DNA of 64,000 nucleotides from an uncultured beta proteobacterium (GTDB taxonomy: Bacteria > Pseudomonadota > Gammaproteobacteria > Burkholderiales > Burkholderiaceae_A), in contig CACOBT010000009.1 of NCBI GenBank assembly GCA_902625535.1, positions 1-64,000 on the forward strand. Direction: 5' to 3'. Positions 7,840 through 16,654 of this stretch are shown here, piece after piece. The translations under genes were made by a program, and so were the position numbers. The notes below the pieces were generated by a model. That model was not told where the DNA came from, ran no database searches, and was given only the letters and a program-made list of their open reading frames with translations. Every line of letters starts with the position of its first letter. The stretch's first letter is position 1.

Positions 7840-8262
7840 TTAAGCCGAGTAATCCGCTAAAAAATCAGCTAATCCAGATTTTGCAACTTCCTCGTCCTCA
7901 TGAGGCTTCAGATTTGAAACCCCAACAGCACCTAGACACATATTTTCGAAAAATATTGGCACCCCTCCTGTCATTAAGGCTTCCACATCGGGAGCACTTA
8001 GCAAAGCCTCCCTGCCGTTATTTATTTGATCCTCATAAATACGTGAATCTCTCCTTCCCAGTGCTGCGGTTCTAGCCTTCCCTACTGCAATTTTAGCCGA
8101 GATAGGCGGAACAGCGGCGGACCTCTCGACAGCGATAATATGGCCCCCATCATCACAAACTGCGATTGCAACCGGCGAATAGTCTTTTTTGTCAGCAAAT
8201 TCATGGCAAGCCACGATTATACTTTTGGCATTTTCCAATGTTAAGTACGGCTTATTATTCAA
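7840..8262 (-). CDS. GlcG/HbpS family protein (DUF336)
   Basis: This 140-residue protein shows the conserved GlcG/HbpS features. These are LTLENAKSII at the start, VAIAVCDDGGHIIAVERS (about residues 31-48), a KIAVGKARTAALGRRDS helix and the end GGVPIFFENMCLGAVGVSN. Members of this family bind haem or corrinoids or sit next to glycolate oxidase; the exact role is unknown. It stands alone, divergent from the iron-binding protein gene across a 103-bp gap that contains a Fur-like box, so a link to iron or haem is possible but inferred. Confidence 0.8.
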   Translation of the reverse strand: MNNKPYLTLENAKSIIVACHEFADKKDYSPVAIAVCDDGGHIIAVERSAAVPPISAKIAVGKARTAALGRRDSRIYEDQINNGREALLSAPDVEALMTGGVPIFFENMCLGAVGVSNLKPHEDEEVAKSGLADFLADYSA

Positions 8263-8318
8263 AGTAGTCTTTCAAAGTAATCCTCTAATTAGTTTAATAC
8301 AATTTTAATTATTTAGTT

Positions 8319-8337
8319 GAAAGTGATTCTCAATTCG
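8319..8337. promoter_or_regulatory. Fur-like operator
   Basis: GAAAGTGATTCTCAATTCG agrees with the 19-bp Fur consensus at 11 of 19 positions, including the central TGAT and TCA blocks. It lies 29 bases before the iron-binding protein start and 57 bases before the GlcG-like gene, so it could control both. Function is inferred. Confidence 0.45.
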
Positions 8338-8365
8338 CTTACAGTGTGGGTTCAAATTAAAAAAA

Positions 8366-9382
8366 ATGCGATTAACTACACTAATATATTTTTTCAGTTG
8401 TTTGCTCTTCACTGTGAACACTTTCGCACGGGAAGTAGTGAACGTTTATACGTCTCGTCATTATGCTGTAGACAAAGAAATTTATGAAATGTTTACGAAG
8501 GAAACCGGCGTAATAGTTCGGGAAATATCTGCAAAAGATCAAATACTATTGGAACGATTGAAGAACGAAGGAGCCACCAGTCCCGCTGACGTGCTTATAC
8601 TAGCCGATGCAGCTAGATTGTGGAGGGCCACACGAAGGGGACTATTCCGAAAATATGAGAATGACGAAATTGATCGGAGAATACCGAAATCTCTGAGATC
8701 CAGAGGTAATTGGGTGGGCCTAACACTGAGGGCCAGAATTATCGTATTCGATAAACGCAAATTCACGAAAGAAGATTTCTCTACTTACAGCGATTTAGGA
8801 AAACCCATATTTAAAAATGAATTTTGCAGTAGGTCTGTAACTCATCCATACATGTTATCCCTTCTATCCAGTTTAATTTTAAATTTAGGAGAGAACAAAG
8901 CAACAAACCTTTCCAAAAATTTAGTTATGAATCAGGCGAGAAAACCCCAAGGAGGAGACACAGATCAGATTAGAGCAGTAGGTGCCGGCGAGTGCGGAGT
9001 TGCGCTCACAAATAGTTATTATTTGATTAGATTAATGCGTTCAAGCAAACCTCGAGATATTGAAAGCGTGAAGAATGTTGGATTCGTATTTCCAAATCAG
9101 AAAACGTCCGGAACGCATATCAACGTTACTGGCGCTGGTATATTAAAAAACGCTCCAAATCTAACAAATGCAAATTTGTTCTTAGAATTCTTAACGGAAC
9201 CTGAGACTCAAAAACTATTCGCCTCTGGCAATAACGAGTGGCCAGCGATTCAAGGATTAGCTACGAGTAACAAAATTCTGAACAAACTTAGTAAATTCGA
9301 AAAAGATAAGTTGGATGTCGAAGCGATAGGCTCTAAACAATTCACTGCCCAAAGAATTGCCGACCAGGTGGGGTGGCAGTAG
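8366..9382 (+). CDS. Periplasmic Fe(III)-binding protein of an ABC transporter
   Basis: This 338-residue protein belongs to the FutA/FbpA/IdiA family. It has a signal peptide (first 21 residues, cut after TFA), then VVNVYTSRHYAVDKEIYEMF, the ADVLILADAARLWRATRRG segment and the paired tyrosines of TNSYYLIRL (about residue 214) that bind ferric iron. The C-terminal INVTGAGIL and NEWPAIQG blocks are also typical. It would deliver ferric iron to an inner-membrane FbpBC-type permease, but no permease or ATPase gene is in this window. A Fur-like box precedes the gene. Confidence 0.88.
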   Translation: MRLTTLIYFFSCLLFTVNTFAREVVNVYTSRHYAVDKEIYEMFTKETGVIVREISAKDQILLERLKNEGATSPADVLILADAARLWRATRRGLFRKYENDEIDRRIPKSLRSRGNWVGLTLRARIIVFDKRKFTKEDFSTYSDLGKPIFKNEFCSRSVTHPYMLSLLSSLILNLGENKATNLSKNLVMNQARKPQGGDTDQIRAVGAGECGVALTNSYYLIRLMRSSKPRDIESVKNVGFVFPNQKTSGTHINVTGAGILKNAPNLTNANLFLEFLTEPETQKLFASGNNEWPAIQGLATSNKILNKLSKFEKDKLDVEAIGSKQFTAQRIADQVGWQ

Positions 9383-9398
9383 ATGAATTAACGATTCG

Positions 9399-10382
9399 TT
9401 ATTCGTGTGCTTTTAAAAACTTTTCTAAGATTTGAAGTTGATGTAAATGCATTAAGGTTGGAGCATGACCAACTCCCTCGACCTCTACTAACCTGGGCAT
9501 TGGCCCACGTTTTGTCATCTCGAGAGCAACCTTTTTGCCAAGAATCGGGCTATTTAACCCCCTAACCAATAGAGTGGGGGCGGAAATAGAGTCATAAAAA
9601 CTATACAAATTCAGTTCAGGTATGGTGTCCAATCCAAATTTGGTGAAATCGTACACTAATGCTGGGAGGTCGTACGGATTTAGGATTGCAGGGTCGTAGT
9701 GGGGTACGAAACATTTTTTTTTCGGATCATAACGAGTATAAAACGAAGTCAATAGTTTCCACTCCAAGTCAGAGTGCGCTCCCAATGATTTTTCCATGGT
9801 AAGTCTAATTTGTTTCTCAGCCTCTATGATAGTTAGATAAGTCTCGCAACCAGAATTAATTTCATCTTTAAGTTTTAGGAGATCACTGAAGTTTACCACT
9901 GCCCCAACATCGTTTAAAACGAGAGCTTTAAGTTTATCTGGTCGCCATGTATTCATACTTACAAACTGCTCGGTTATTTCTTTGGAAACATTATCCCTTA
10001 AATACTTTTCTGGATGAGATGCTAGAATCATACCTAAAATCCCACCTAAGGAAGTTCCGATTATTCTTACATCTTTTAAATCAAGTTTCGACAATAAAAA
10101 AATAATATCTTGAATGTATAAAGGCACTTGATATAAAAACTTATTTTCTAACCATGAGGATTGTCCCCTTCCGACTAAGTCTGGACAGATAACACGATAG
10201 CTTTCTGCAAAAAAACTTCCCAAAACAGAAAAATCTAGACTACATCTCGTTAAACCGTGCAAGCACAAAATCACTCTGGAGTTTCCAGCTTCCCCCCATT
10301 CATTAACGTGTAAATGATGTGCTTCACTGCTATTCCGTATGTCTATTTTGTAAGACCGGATTGCGTTATAAGTTGGTCTCAT
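9399..10382 (-). CDS. Alpha/beta hydrolase
   Basis: This 327-residue protein has a canonical alpha/beta hydrolase fold. The oxyanion region is LHGLTRCSLD (about 41-50), the CPDLVGRGQS strand follows, the nucleophile elbow is GTSLGG (Ser about 111), and the catalytic His is in GVGHAPTL near the C-terminus. The substrate is unknown. It is the last gene of the lolC-lolD-tatD unit and its ATG overlaps the TatD stop by four bases. Confidence 0.85.
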   Translation of the reverse strand: MRPTYNAIRSYKIDIRNSSEAHHLHVNEWGEAGNSRVILCLHGLTRCSLDFSVLGSFFAESYRVICPDLVGRGQSSWLENKFLYQVPLYIQDIIFLLSKLDLKDVRIIGTSLGGILGMILASHPEKYLRDNVSKEITEQFVSMNTWRPDKLKALVLNDVGAVVNFSDLLKLKDEINSGCETYLTIIEAEKQIRLTMEKSLGAHSDLEWKLLTSFYTRYDPKKKCFVPHYDPAILNPYDLPALVYDFTKFGLDTIPELNLYSFYDSISAPTLLVRGLNSPILGKKVALEMTKRGPMPRLVEVEGVGHAPTLMHLHQLQILEKFLKAHE

Positions 10383-11155
10383 AGGATTTTCGGGAAAAGC
10401 CTTTTCATATTATTCAAAACATTAAGAGAGATCTTCTGTTTATTTTGTAATCGTAATTCTGCAGCATAATCTAGAATCCGTGGAATATTTTTTGGAGAAT
10501 TTTCTATCCCCTTTTCTAACCAAAACGGATTCATATCGGGAGAATCAGTTTCGACAACAAAGGAATTATCTGGAACAAATTTCAGTAAACTACGGATATT
10601 AGTTGATCGATTAAAGGTTATAGTGCCACCAAACCCTAGCAATAATCCACAATTTAAATATTGTTTCGCCTGTTGTTCACTTCCATTGAAAGCATGAGCA
10701 ATTCCGCCAACCAAATTAAATGAACGAAAATATTTCAACACAACATCCTGAGCTTTTGTGTTGTGTAAAATAACAGGTAACTTATACTTCTCCGCAAGTC
10801 GTAGCTGAGTATAAAAAAACAACTCCATTTTTTCCTTATCAAAATTCTTCAATCGGAAATCTAATCCAATTTCACCGATTGCTATAAATCGTTCATCTAA
10901 GAAAGATTTTGCAATGGTTTGTTCTAACACTTCTAAATCTTTTAAACGAGATTTTGTAACGAAGTATGGATGAATGCCCAACGCATAATATATTCCATCA
11001 TATTTGTTTGCCAAACTGATAACCTCAGAAAAATTTCCTGAATGGACCGAAGGTACCAATATTCTATTTACCCCAAATAATCTTGCTTCCTTAACAGCTA
11101 AGTCCTGATTTGAGAGAAAATCTAAGTGGCAGTGTGTATCAAAATAGTCGGACAT
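10379..11155 (-). CDS. TatD-family metal-dependent DNase (YjjV-like)
   Basis: The protein has the metal ligands of TatD nucleases: DTHCHLD at the start, GEIGLDF, ILHNTKAQ, GIAHAFNGS and VVETDSPDMNP. The ETDSPD form is closest to YjjV. It would be a cytoplasmic nuclease; the cellular role of this subfamily is poorly known. I prefer the ATG at 11155 because family members begin right before DTHCHLD; the frame also offers an ATG at 11185 that overlaps the end of lolD. Confidence 0.88.
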   Translation of the reverse strand: MSDYFDTHCHLDFLSNQDLAVKEARLFGVNRILVPSVHSGNFSEVISLANKYDGIYYALGIHPYFVTKSRLKDLEVLEQTIAKSFLDERFIAIGEIGLDFRLKNFDKEKMELFFYTQLRLAEKYKLPVILHNTKAQDVVLKYFRSFNLVGGIAHAFNGSEQQAKQYLNCGLLLGFGGTITFNRSTNIRSLLKFVPDNSFVVETDSPDMNPFWLEKGIENSPKNIPRILDYAAELRLQNKQKISLNVLNNMKRLFPKIL

Positions 11156-11162
11156 ATGTGCT

Positions 11163-11858
11163 TTAAGCCAGTACTTGACGATCATTGCATAATGCGGCTA
11201 GCTCTAGATCATGTGTAGCCACTATAAGTGTCGACCCGTGATCATTCACTAGCGATAGTATCATTTTAAAAATCTTACGGGCGTTAACCCTGTCAAGATT
11301 ACCGGTTGGTTCATCTGCCAATATAAGGCTTGGCATTGAGACCATCGCTCTAGCGATTGCCACTCTCTGCCTTTCTCCCCCCGAAAGTGTTGCTGGTTGA
11401 TCTTTTCCTTTTTGTCCTAGTCCGACTTTTTCTAAAATCTCTGAGGCTTTCCTTTTTGCATAATTATAAGACAAACGTTTTATCCTCAATGGCATCATTA
11501 CGTTTTCAAGAACATTGAACTCGGGTAGTAAATGATGAAACTGATAAATCACTCCAATGTTTTTTTTTCTAAAATCCGCCCTATCACTGTCAGACATCTC
11601 ACTAATCAATGCATTTTCAACCGTAATTACTCCAGCACTTGGTCTTTCCAACCCGGCTATTAGATGAATTAATGTACTCTTTCCGGTACCAGATGATCCT
11701 AAAACTGCAAGAGACTTACCACTTGTTAGAACAAGTGAACACTTCCTCAACGCAAAAATTGAATGTCGACCTAATTCTATCCTTTTCTCTACCTCATCAA
11801 CCACTACCATGCTTACCCTTTTTTCTTCGATTTTTTTTTCTCCTAAAACCATCATCAA
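11163..11858 (-). CDS. lolD: Lipoprotein-releasing ABC transporter ATPase LolD
   Basis: This 231-residue ATPase has Walker [11 protein letters not shown]-loop [10 protein letters not shown], signature [14 protein letters not shown], Walker [13 protein letters not shown] and H-loop VATHD. It powers release of outer-membrane lipoproteins from the inner membrane to LolA. The GNLD and FHHLLPEF segments are those of LolD rather than FtsE. The frame overlaps the permease gene by four bases. An internal ATG at codon 17 is an alternative start. Confidence 0.92.
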   Translation of the reverse strand: MMMVLGEKKIEEKRVSMVVVDEVEKRIELGRHSIFALRKCSLVLTSGKSLAVLGSSGTGKSTLIHLIAGLERPSAGVITVENALISEMSDSDRADFRKKNIGVIYQFHHLLPEFNVLENVMMPLRIKRLSYNYAKRKASEILEKVGLGQKGKDQPATLSGGERQRVAIARAMVSMPSLILADEPTGNLDRVNARKIFKMILSLVNDHGSTLIVATHDLELAALCNDRQVLA

Positions 11859-13090
11859 TCATACCTTAAGGCCTCCGCTGGTTCTATCTTCATTGCCCGA
11901 TAACAAGGGTACAAGGCAGCAGCAACTGTCATGAAAAAAGCTGTTAATGACACCGTAATGACATCACTCCCCTGGAGATCCGAGGGAATAGTGTCGATCA
12001 AATATATTCCTTTAGGTAAGACCTCAAAACCTAGTATGATTTCCAAACTATTCACGATGACTCCAATGTTAGTAGCGCCAATTATTCCCAGTATGACTCC
12101 CGTTCCTACTCCGGTGACCCCTAACCCAACAGCTAAAACAAAAAAAATAAATACTATGGAATTTTTAGAAGCTCCCATTGTTCTCAAAATAGCAACAGTA
12201 TATTTTTTCTCGTTAACAGTCATAACAAGCATTGATACTAAATTAAAGGCTGCAACACCGATAATTAAAAAAAGTATAAGCGTCATCATTTTTTTTTCCA
12301 CCTGAACCGCAGCAAACCAGTTCTTGTTTTCCTCCGTCCAGTTGCGTATGTATAACTTTTCCCCGGATTCTATGAAGAGCTCCTCGCTCACAGCTGGTGC
12401 ATCAAACATATCTTTGAGTTTAATCCGAATCCCATTTAGAGACGTTAATCGAAAAAAATTTGTAACATCATCGTATCTAGCTAATATTAAGTTCCTATCG
12501 TATTGATAGTGACCAGATTTAAAAACTCCAACAACATTAAACTTTTTCATTCGTGGCAAAGCTCCAACTAGAGATTGAGGCATTTCAGTACTCATTATTG
12601 TTATGCTATCTCCGACACTTACATTCAATTCTTTGGCAAAATCGACACCCACTACGATGGAGAATCTTTCATTACTAAGTCTCTCAAAATCGCCCTCTAC
12701 GGTCTGTTGTTTTATCTCACTTACGTTGCCTTCGGTTTCCGGGATAATACCTCTAACCGAAACTCCCTCCATTTTATTGCCTACGAGCATAACCGCACTT
12801 GCCATTGAGAATACTGAGACTCCCTCTACCGAATTGCGATTTTTCAAACTTTCCAAAAAATTTTTTTGCTCTATTTTTTCCACCGATTCAGAAAAAACTT
12901 CAATGTGAGATAAAACACTCAGCATTTTATCTCTTACTTCCTTTTGAAAACCATTCATGACCGACAAGACTATAATAAGAGTGGCAACTCCTAAAGCTAT
13001 TCCAATGGTGGACAAAACCGATATAAAACTAAGAAATTTATTTTTTTTACTTGCCCGTATAAACCGCAAGCCTATAATTATCTCATACAT
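11855..13090 (-). CDS. lolC: Lipoprotein-releasing ABC transporter permease (LolC/E/F type)
   Basis: This 411-residue FtsX-type permease has one N-terminal membrane segment (about 20-45), a periplasmic domain of about 220 residues and three C-terminal membrane segments. The start SKKNKFLSFISVLSTIGIALG and the end [16 protein letters not shown] are characteristic of LolC/LolE. Only one permease gene is present, so the complex would be a LolF-type homodimer with LolD, as I recall from betaproteobacteria. It is the first gene of a four-gene unit and is divergent from the RpfE-like gene at 13109. Confidence 0.9.
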   Translation of the reverse strand: MYEIIIGLRFIRASKKNKFLSFISVLSTIGIALGVATLIIVLSVMNGFQKEVRDKMLSVLSHIEVFSESVEKIEQKNFLESLKNRNSVEGVSVFSMASAVMLVGNKMEGVSVRGIIPETEGNVSEIKQQTVEGDFERLSNERFSIVVGVDFAKELNVSVGDSITIMSTEMPQSLVGALPRMKKFNVVGVFKSGHYQYDRNLILARYDDVTNFFRLTSLNGIRIKLKDMFDAPAVSEELFIESGEKLYIRNWTEENKNWFAAVQVEKKMMTLILFLIIGVAAFNLVSMLVMTVNEKKYTVAILRTMGASKNSIVFIFFVLAVGLGVTGVGTGVILGIIGATNIGVIVNSLEIILGFEVLPKGIYLIDTIPSDLQGSDVITVSLTAFFMTVAAALYPCYRAMKIEPAEALRYD

Positions 13091-13108
13091 ATAAAACCTG
13101 AAAAAATA

Positions 13109-14149
13109 ATGAAAAAAAAATCAATACTTATCTATATAACTAATAAAGTCGATTTAAAAGCTCGAAAATTTTCTAAATTTTACCGTTTGTTTTTGCGCCT
13201 TATTTTATATTCTTTTAAATTTTATTTAAGTTCCAAAAAAATGCGGCGGCAACTAATAAATGTTCCGGAAACAGCGAATGAGAGCATTTGGTGCCTTGAA
13301 AGAATTTTACGCAGTGATCATCACTTCCGTAGTCAAGGTAACATACCGTGGGCGATTTTTGTAACTTTAGCTCTAAAATATGATATCAAGCATTCCGAGT
13401 CCTGGGGAATTTTCTGGCCATGTAAGATTGGTGTAAATGTAAACGGTAGTACGTTATTAACAAAATCAGCGAAGAATCTAACTGCAGAGCAACGTTCAAT
13501 TTTATCAAAAATTGTAAACTATCATAACGCAGAGCTAATTTTTATCGACGAATTTGATTTTTTTTTAATAAGATTTCATCAACAAAACCTAGAATTTTCC
13601 ACATTCCTACCAGAAGTTAATCATATTTACCTTAGACCGAAATTAGCCAACGGTAAAAATGGGCAACGTTGGCTGGAGGTACTTACAGAAATTGAAATGG
13701 AGTGGTTTAAAGCCGGACATGCCGAATTAATAAATAGTGTTTGGGCCTGGTCAATCAATTCGATAAATCACGAACTGTGCTTGAACAATCACACTTCCAG
13801 TAAGTCAAATATTAAACAGTTAGGTTCTGTTGAGGATCTTGCCCTTCACGGGTTAGCATTATTTTCCGAAAAACTCCTTAATACTGTCTATACCGCCCTA
13901 GCAATTCACGAAGAAACAGAATTGAGTGAGCCTCAAACTTTGGAGACAATAAGAAGTGTCAGAGTCCTCTTTTATAAAAAATTTAATGAAATTCATAAAT
14001 ATGCAAATTCAGAGATTTATATCTTTCGAAAAAGTTACGTCCTACATTATTTTAAAACTAATAATGATTTAAAGAATAATAAAAAAGAGACAGTTATAAA
14101 TGATACTCAAATTAAATCAAATTCGTCTATTTTCTTTCCTTTTGAGTGA
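13109..14149 (+). CDS. RpfE-like protein of unknown function
   Basis: This 346-residue protein resembles the family annotated as regulatory protein RpfE or 2,3-PGM-independent phosphoglycerate mutase-like. The matching parts are a WPCKIGVNV segment, LTAEQRSILSKIVNYH, LRPKLANGKNGQRWLEVL and EMEWFKAGHAELINSVWAWS (about 200-219), with the final N-S-(V/L)-W-x-W hallmark. The assignment is from memory of the motif. The first 50 residues are basic and hydrophobic, and the last 40 are polar and low-complexity. It starts 18 bases from lolC on the other strand. In Burkholderiales I recall this gene beside lolC, which supports the call. Confidence 0.55.
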   Translation: MKKKSILIYITNKVDLKARKFSKFYRLFLRLILYSFKFYLSSKKMRRQLINVPETANESIWCLERILRSDHHFRSQGNIPWAIFVTLALKYDIKHSESWGIFWPCKIGVNVNGSTLLTKSAKNLTAEQRSILSKIVNYHNAELIFIDEFDFFLIRFHQQNLEFSTFLPEVNHIYLRPKLANGKNGQRWLEVLTEIEMEWFKAGHAELINSVWAWSINSINHELCLNNHTSSKSNIKQLGSVEDLALHGLALFSEKLLNTVYTALAIHEETELSEPQTLETIRSVRVLFYKKFNEIHKYANSEIYIFRKSYVLHYFKTNNDLKNNKKETVINDTQIKSNSSIFFPFE

Positions 14150-14316
14150 TTCGTAACTGACTACAGTATTACAAAAAAACAAGAACCTCCGAAAAGGTTG
14201 ATCGTTTCATCAAATGCTAAAAGTACAGGTTAAGTAACTTGATGGTCATCCTTCATGATATAAAGTTATCAAAATGGAAGATTCAGAAAAAAACGAAGGT
14301 TTATTAGCAAATACGG

Positions 14317-14362
14317 TTGACTTTTATTATACTTAAGTATAATTTATATGATACTAAAGTAT
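14317..14362 (+). promoter_or_regulatory. Promoter overlapped by a palindromic operator pair
   Basis: A -35 TTGACT (14317-14322) and -10 TATAAT (14338-14343) with a 15-bp spacer would drive the NTF2-domain gene at 14447. The spacer and -10 are covered by a perfect 16-bp palindrome, TTATACTTAAGTATAA (14327-14342). A second near-palindrome, ATACTAAAGTAT (14351-14362), is centred 22 bp further on, two helical turns, so both face the same side of the DNA. The regulator is unknown. The rest of 14150-14446 holds no gene. Confidence 0.5.
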
Positions 14363-14446
14363 ATTTAAAATAATCGGAGATTTGTCGATTCATATTAGAC
14401 TGGACAGTTGTAATCCTGATCTTTAAGTTGTAGGAGCTTAGATTCA

Positions 14447-15118
14447 ATGTGGTATTCGTCAAAAAGTCGAAACGAAACAACCGATAAACCGTCGAAATGT
14501 AATAGTGTAGGCCTGTATCCATCTGAGCTAAAGGGGGGATCTATCCCAATGGTTGGGAGAAATAGTAATCCAAACGCAAAAAAGTTTCTTGTTAGAAACA
14601 AATCCATTGCATATTGTCTATTATTCGCTTTGCTGTTGGTTACTGCTGGGGTTACCGCACGACAGATTTTGATCAAAAATGATACAAATAAATACGAAGT
14701 TTTCAGAATGGAGAAAATGATTGGAGCGACTAAGGCAAATACCTTAAAAACAATTGCGCAGGATATGTCGACAGATGAAAATTTAGCCAAATATTCTATT
14801 AGTTTAGTTTTACTCCATGTCGATGAATGGAGAACCTATTGGTCGTCAAAAAATATTAGAGGGTTCATGAGCTTCTATCATGATAAATTCCCGGATAAGA
14901 AAAACTTTGAAGACAACAAACGAAGAATTTTCAGCAAAGAGCAATTTATAAAAATAGAGATAAGTGATGTTGAATCGGAGGCAAAATCTGACAATATTGT
15001 TGTGCGATTTACGCAGCAGTATAGTTCTAAGAGTTTTTCAGATACTGCGAGAAAAGAGTTAATTTGGAAAAATACGAAAGACGGCTGGAAGATTATTACC
15101 GAAACGATTATTAAATAA
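14447..15118 (+). CDS. Membrane-anchored NTF2-like domain protein
   Basis: This 223-residue protein has a cytoplasmic N-terminus, one membrane segment (about 53-70), a linker and a C-terminal SnoaL/NTF2-like domain. The domain pattern is VDEWRTYWSSKNIRGFMSFY, then FSKEQFIKIEISDV, then ELIWKNTKDGWKIITE. The same domain ends the TPR protein at 19367-20218. In Cds6-type proteins, as I recall, such a domain is fused to or works with an L,D-transpeptidase, and one is encoded nearby (17759-18790). A periplasmic role in envelope maintenance is inferred. AGGAG lies 10 bases before the ATG at 14447; ATG at 14549 is an alternative. Confidence 0.6.
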   Translation: MWYSSKSRNETTDKPSKCNSVGLYPSELKGGSIPMVGRNSNPNAKKFLVRNKSIAYCLLFALLLVTAGVTARQILIKNDTNKYEVFRMEKMIGATKANTLKTIAQDMSTDENLAKYSISLVLLHVDEWRTYWSSKNIRGFMSFYHDKFPDKKNFEDNKRRIFSKEQFIKIEISDVESEAKSDNIVVRFTQQYSSKSFSDTARKELIWKNTKDGWKIITETIIK

Positions 15119-15121
15119 GAT

Positions 15122-16654
15122 CTACTTCCTTTTTAAGGCTGGAAAAAGTATAACCTCTCGGATTGAATGACTATTAGTGAGGAACATTGTTAGCCGATCA
15201 ATACCGATACCGCAACCGGCAGCAGGCGGCATTGCGAATTCCAACGCCCTAATATATTCCTCATCAAAGTACATAGCTTCATCATCTCCCGCATCTTTTT
15301 TCATGGCTTGAGCGCGCATTCTTCTTGCTTGCTCTTGAGGGTCATTGAGCTCAGAAAATCCATTAGCGATTTCCTTCCCCCCTATGTACAACTCAAAACG
15401 TTCAGAAACTGATGGATTTTTTTCTGAGGAACGTGCCAGCGGAGAAATCTCTGTAGGATGGTCCATAATAAAGGTCGGTTGAACAATCTTTTCCTCGACC
15501 AGGCTCTCAAACAGGTGAACCATCAGCATCTCACTACTTGAGGAATCTAGATCTATAGTCTCTGTTAATTCATATCTTTTAAGGATGTCAGTCATCTCTT
15601 TTTTTGATCTGAGATTAGCATCTTTTAAATTAGGAAAATATTTATAAATCGCATTTTCAAAGCTCAGTCGTTCAAACGGCTTACTAATATCAACCCTATG
15701 ATCATCCCAAACCAACTCTTTTTCCCCTACGATATTTTTACAAACATCCTTTAAAAGACTCTCCGTGAAATTCATACACCAATTATAGTCCTGGTAAGCT
15801 GCATAAAATTCCAACATTGTGAACTCAGGATTATGACGAACACTTATACCTTCATTTCTAAAACTTCTATTCAATTCATATACTTTTTCAAACCCTCCAA
15901 TAATTAATCTCTTCAAATATAACTCTGGTGCTACTCTCAGATACATTTTTTGGTCCAAAGAATTATGTTTTGTAATAAATGGTTTAGCTGTGGCTCCTCC
16001 AGGGATAGGATGAAGCATTGGAGTTTCAACTTCGAGAAATCCATCACTGTTCATATATTCCCTGATTTTATTTATAATGGAGGACCGTTTCAAGAAAATA
16101 TTTTTTACCTCGGTATTTACTGCAAGGTCTATATGTCTATTCCTGTATCTAAGGTCTGGATCTTGTAGTCCGTGGAACTTCTCAGGGAATGGTTGCAGCG
16201 CTTTGGCGAGTATTTTTACTTCGTCACAATTTACAGTTAGCTCTCCACGCATCGTCTTAAAAATAGTGCCTGAGCAAAATACCACATCTCCCAAATCGAT
16301 TAGCTTTTGATAAGCATATTTTTCTTCGCCCAATACTTCTTTGTTCAGGTATAACTGAATTTTTTCCGTAGAATCTTTTAAAACGCAAAAAGTTGTTTTA
16401 CCTTGATTCCTTCTTAAAATAATCCGTCCAGCTAACGAAATACGTACCTTTTGCGTTTCCAGCTCATTTCGTTCTAAGGAACTATATTTATCAATTATTC
16501 TTTTTGCTCTTCCAGTGGGTTTATGTTGATTCGGATATGAAATACCATAGGCTTCTTGTATTTCCTTTAACTTCTCTTTGCGTTCCGTTACAATTTTATT
16601 CTCTTCCTGAGAGCGAAATTCGTTATGAACACCATCCTCATTTTTGTTTTTCAT
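15122..16654 (-). CDS. lysS: Lysyl-tRNA synthetase, class II
   Basis: The 510-residue enzyme charges tRNA-Lys. The N-terminal OB-fold anticodon domain (RISLAGRIILRRNQGK, about 65-80) is followed by the class II core. That core has motif 1 GFLEVETPMLHPIPGGATAKPF, motif 2 FRNEGISVRHNPEFTMLEFY and motif 3 GCGIGIDRLTMFL. The length is usual. It lies directly downstream of prfB (stop of prfB and start of lysS abut), an arrangement common in proteobacteria. Confidence 0.97.
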   Translation of the reverse strand: MKNKNEDGVHNEFRSQEENKIVTERKEKLKEIQEAYGISYPNQHKPTGRAKRIIDKYSSLERNELETQKVRISLAGRIILRRNQGKTTFCVLKDSTEKIQLYLNKEVLGEEKYAYQKLIDLGDVVFCSGTIFKTMRGELTVNCDEVKILAKALQPFPEKFHGLQDPDLRYRNRHIDLAVNTEVKNIFLKRSSIINKIREYMNSDGFLEVETPMLHPIPGGATAKPFITKHNSLDQKMYLRVAPELYLKRLIIGGFEKVYELNRSFRNEGISVRHNPEFTMLEFYAAYQDYNWCMNFTESLLKDVCKNIVGEKELVWDDHRVDISKPFERLSFENAIYKYFPNLKDANLRSKKEMTDILKRYELTETIDLDSSSSEMLMVHLFESLVEEKIVQPTFIMDHPTEISPLARSSEKNPSVSERFELYIGGKEIANGFSELNDPQEQARRMRAQAMKKDAGDDEAMYFDEEYIRALEFAMPPAAGCGIGIDRLTMFLTNSHSIREVILFPALKRK

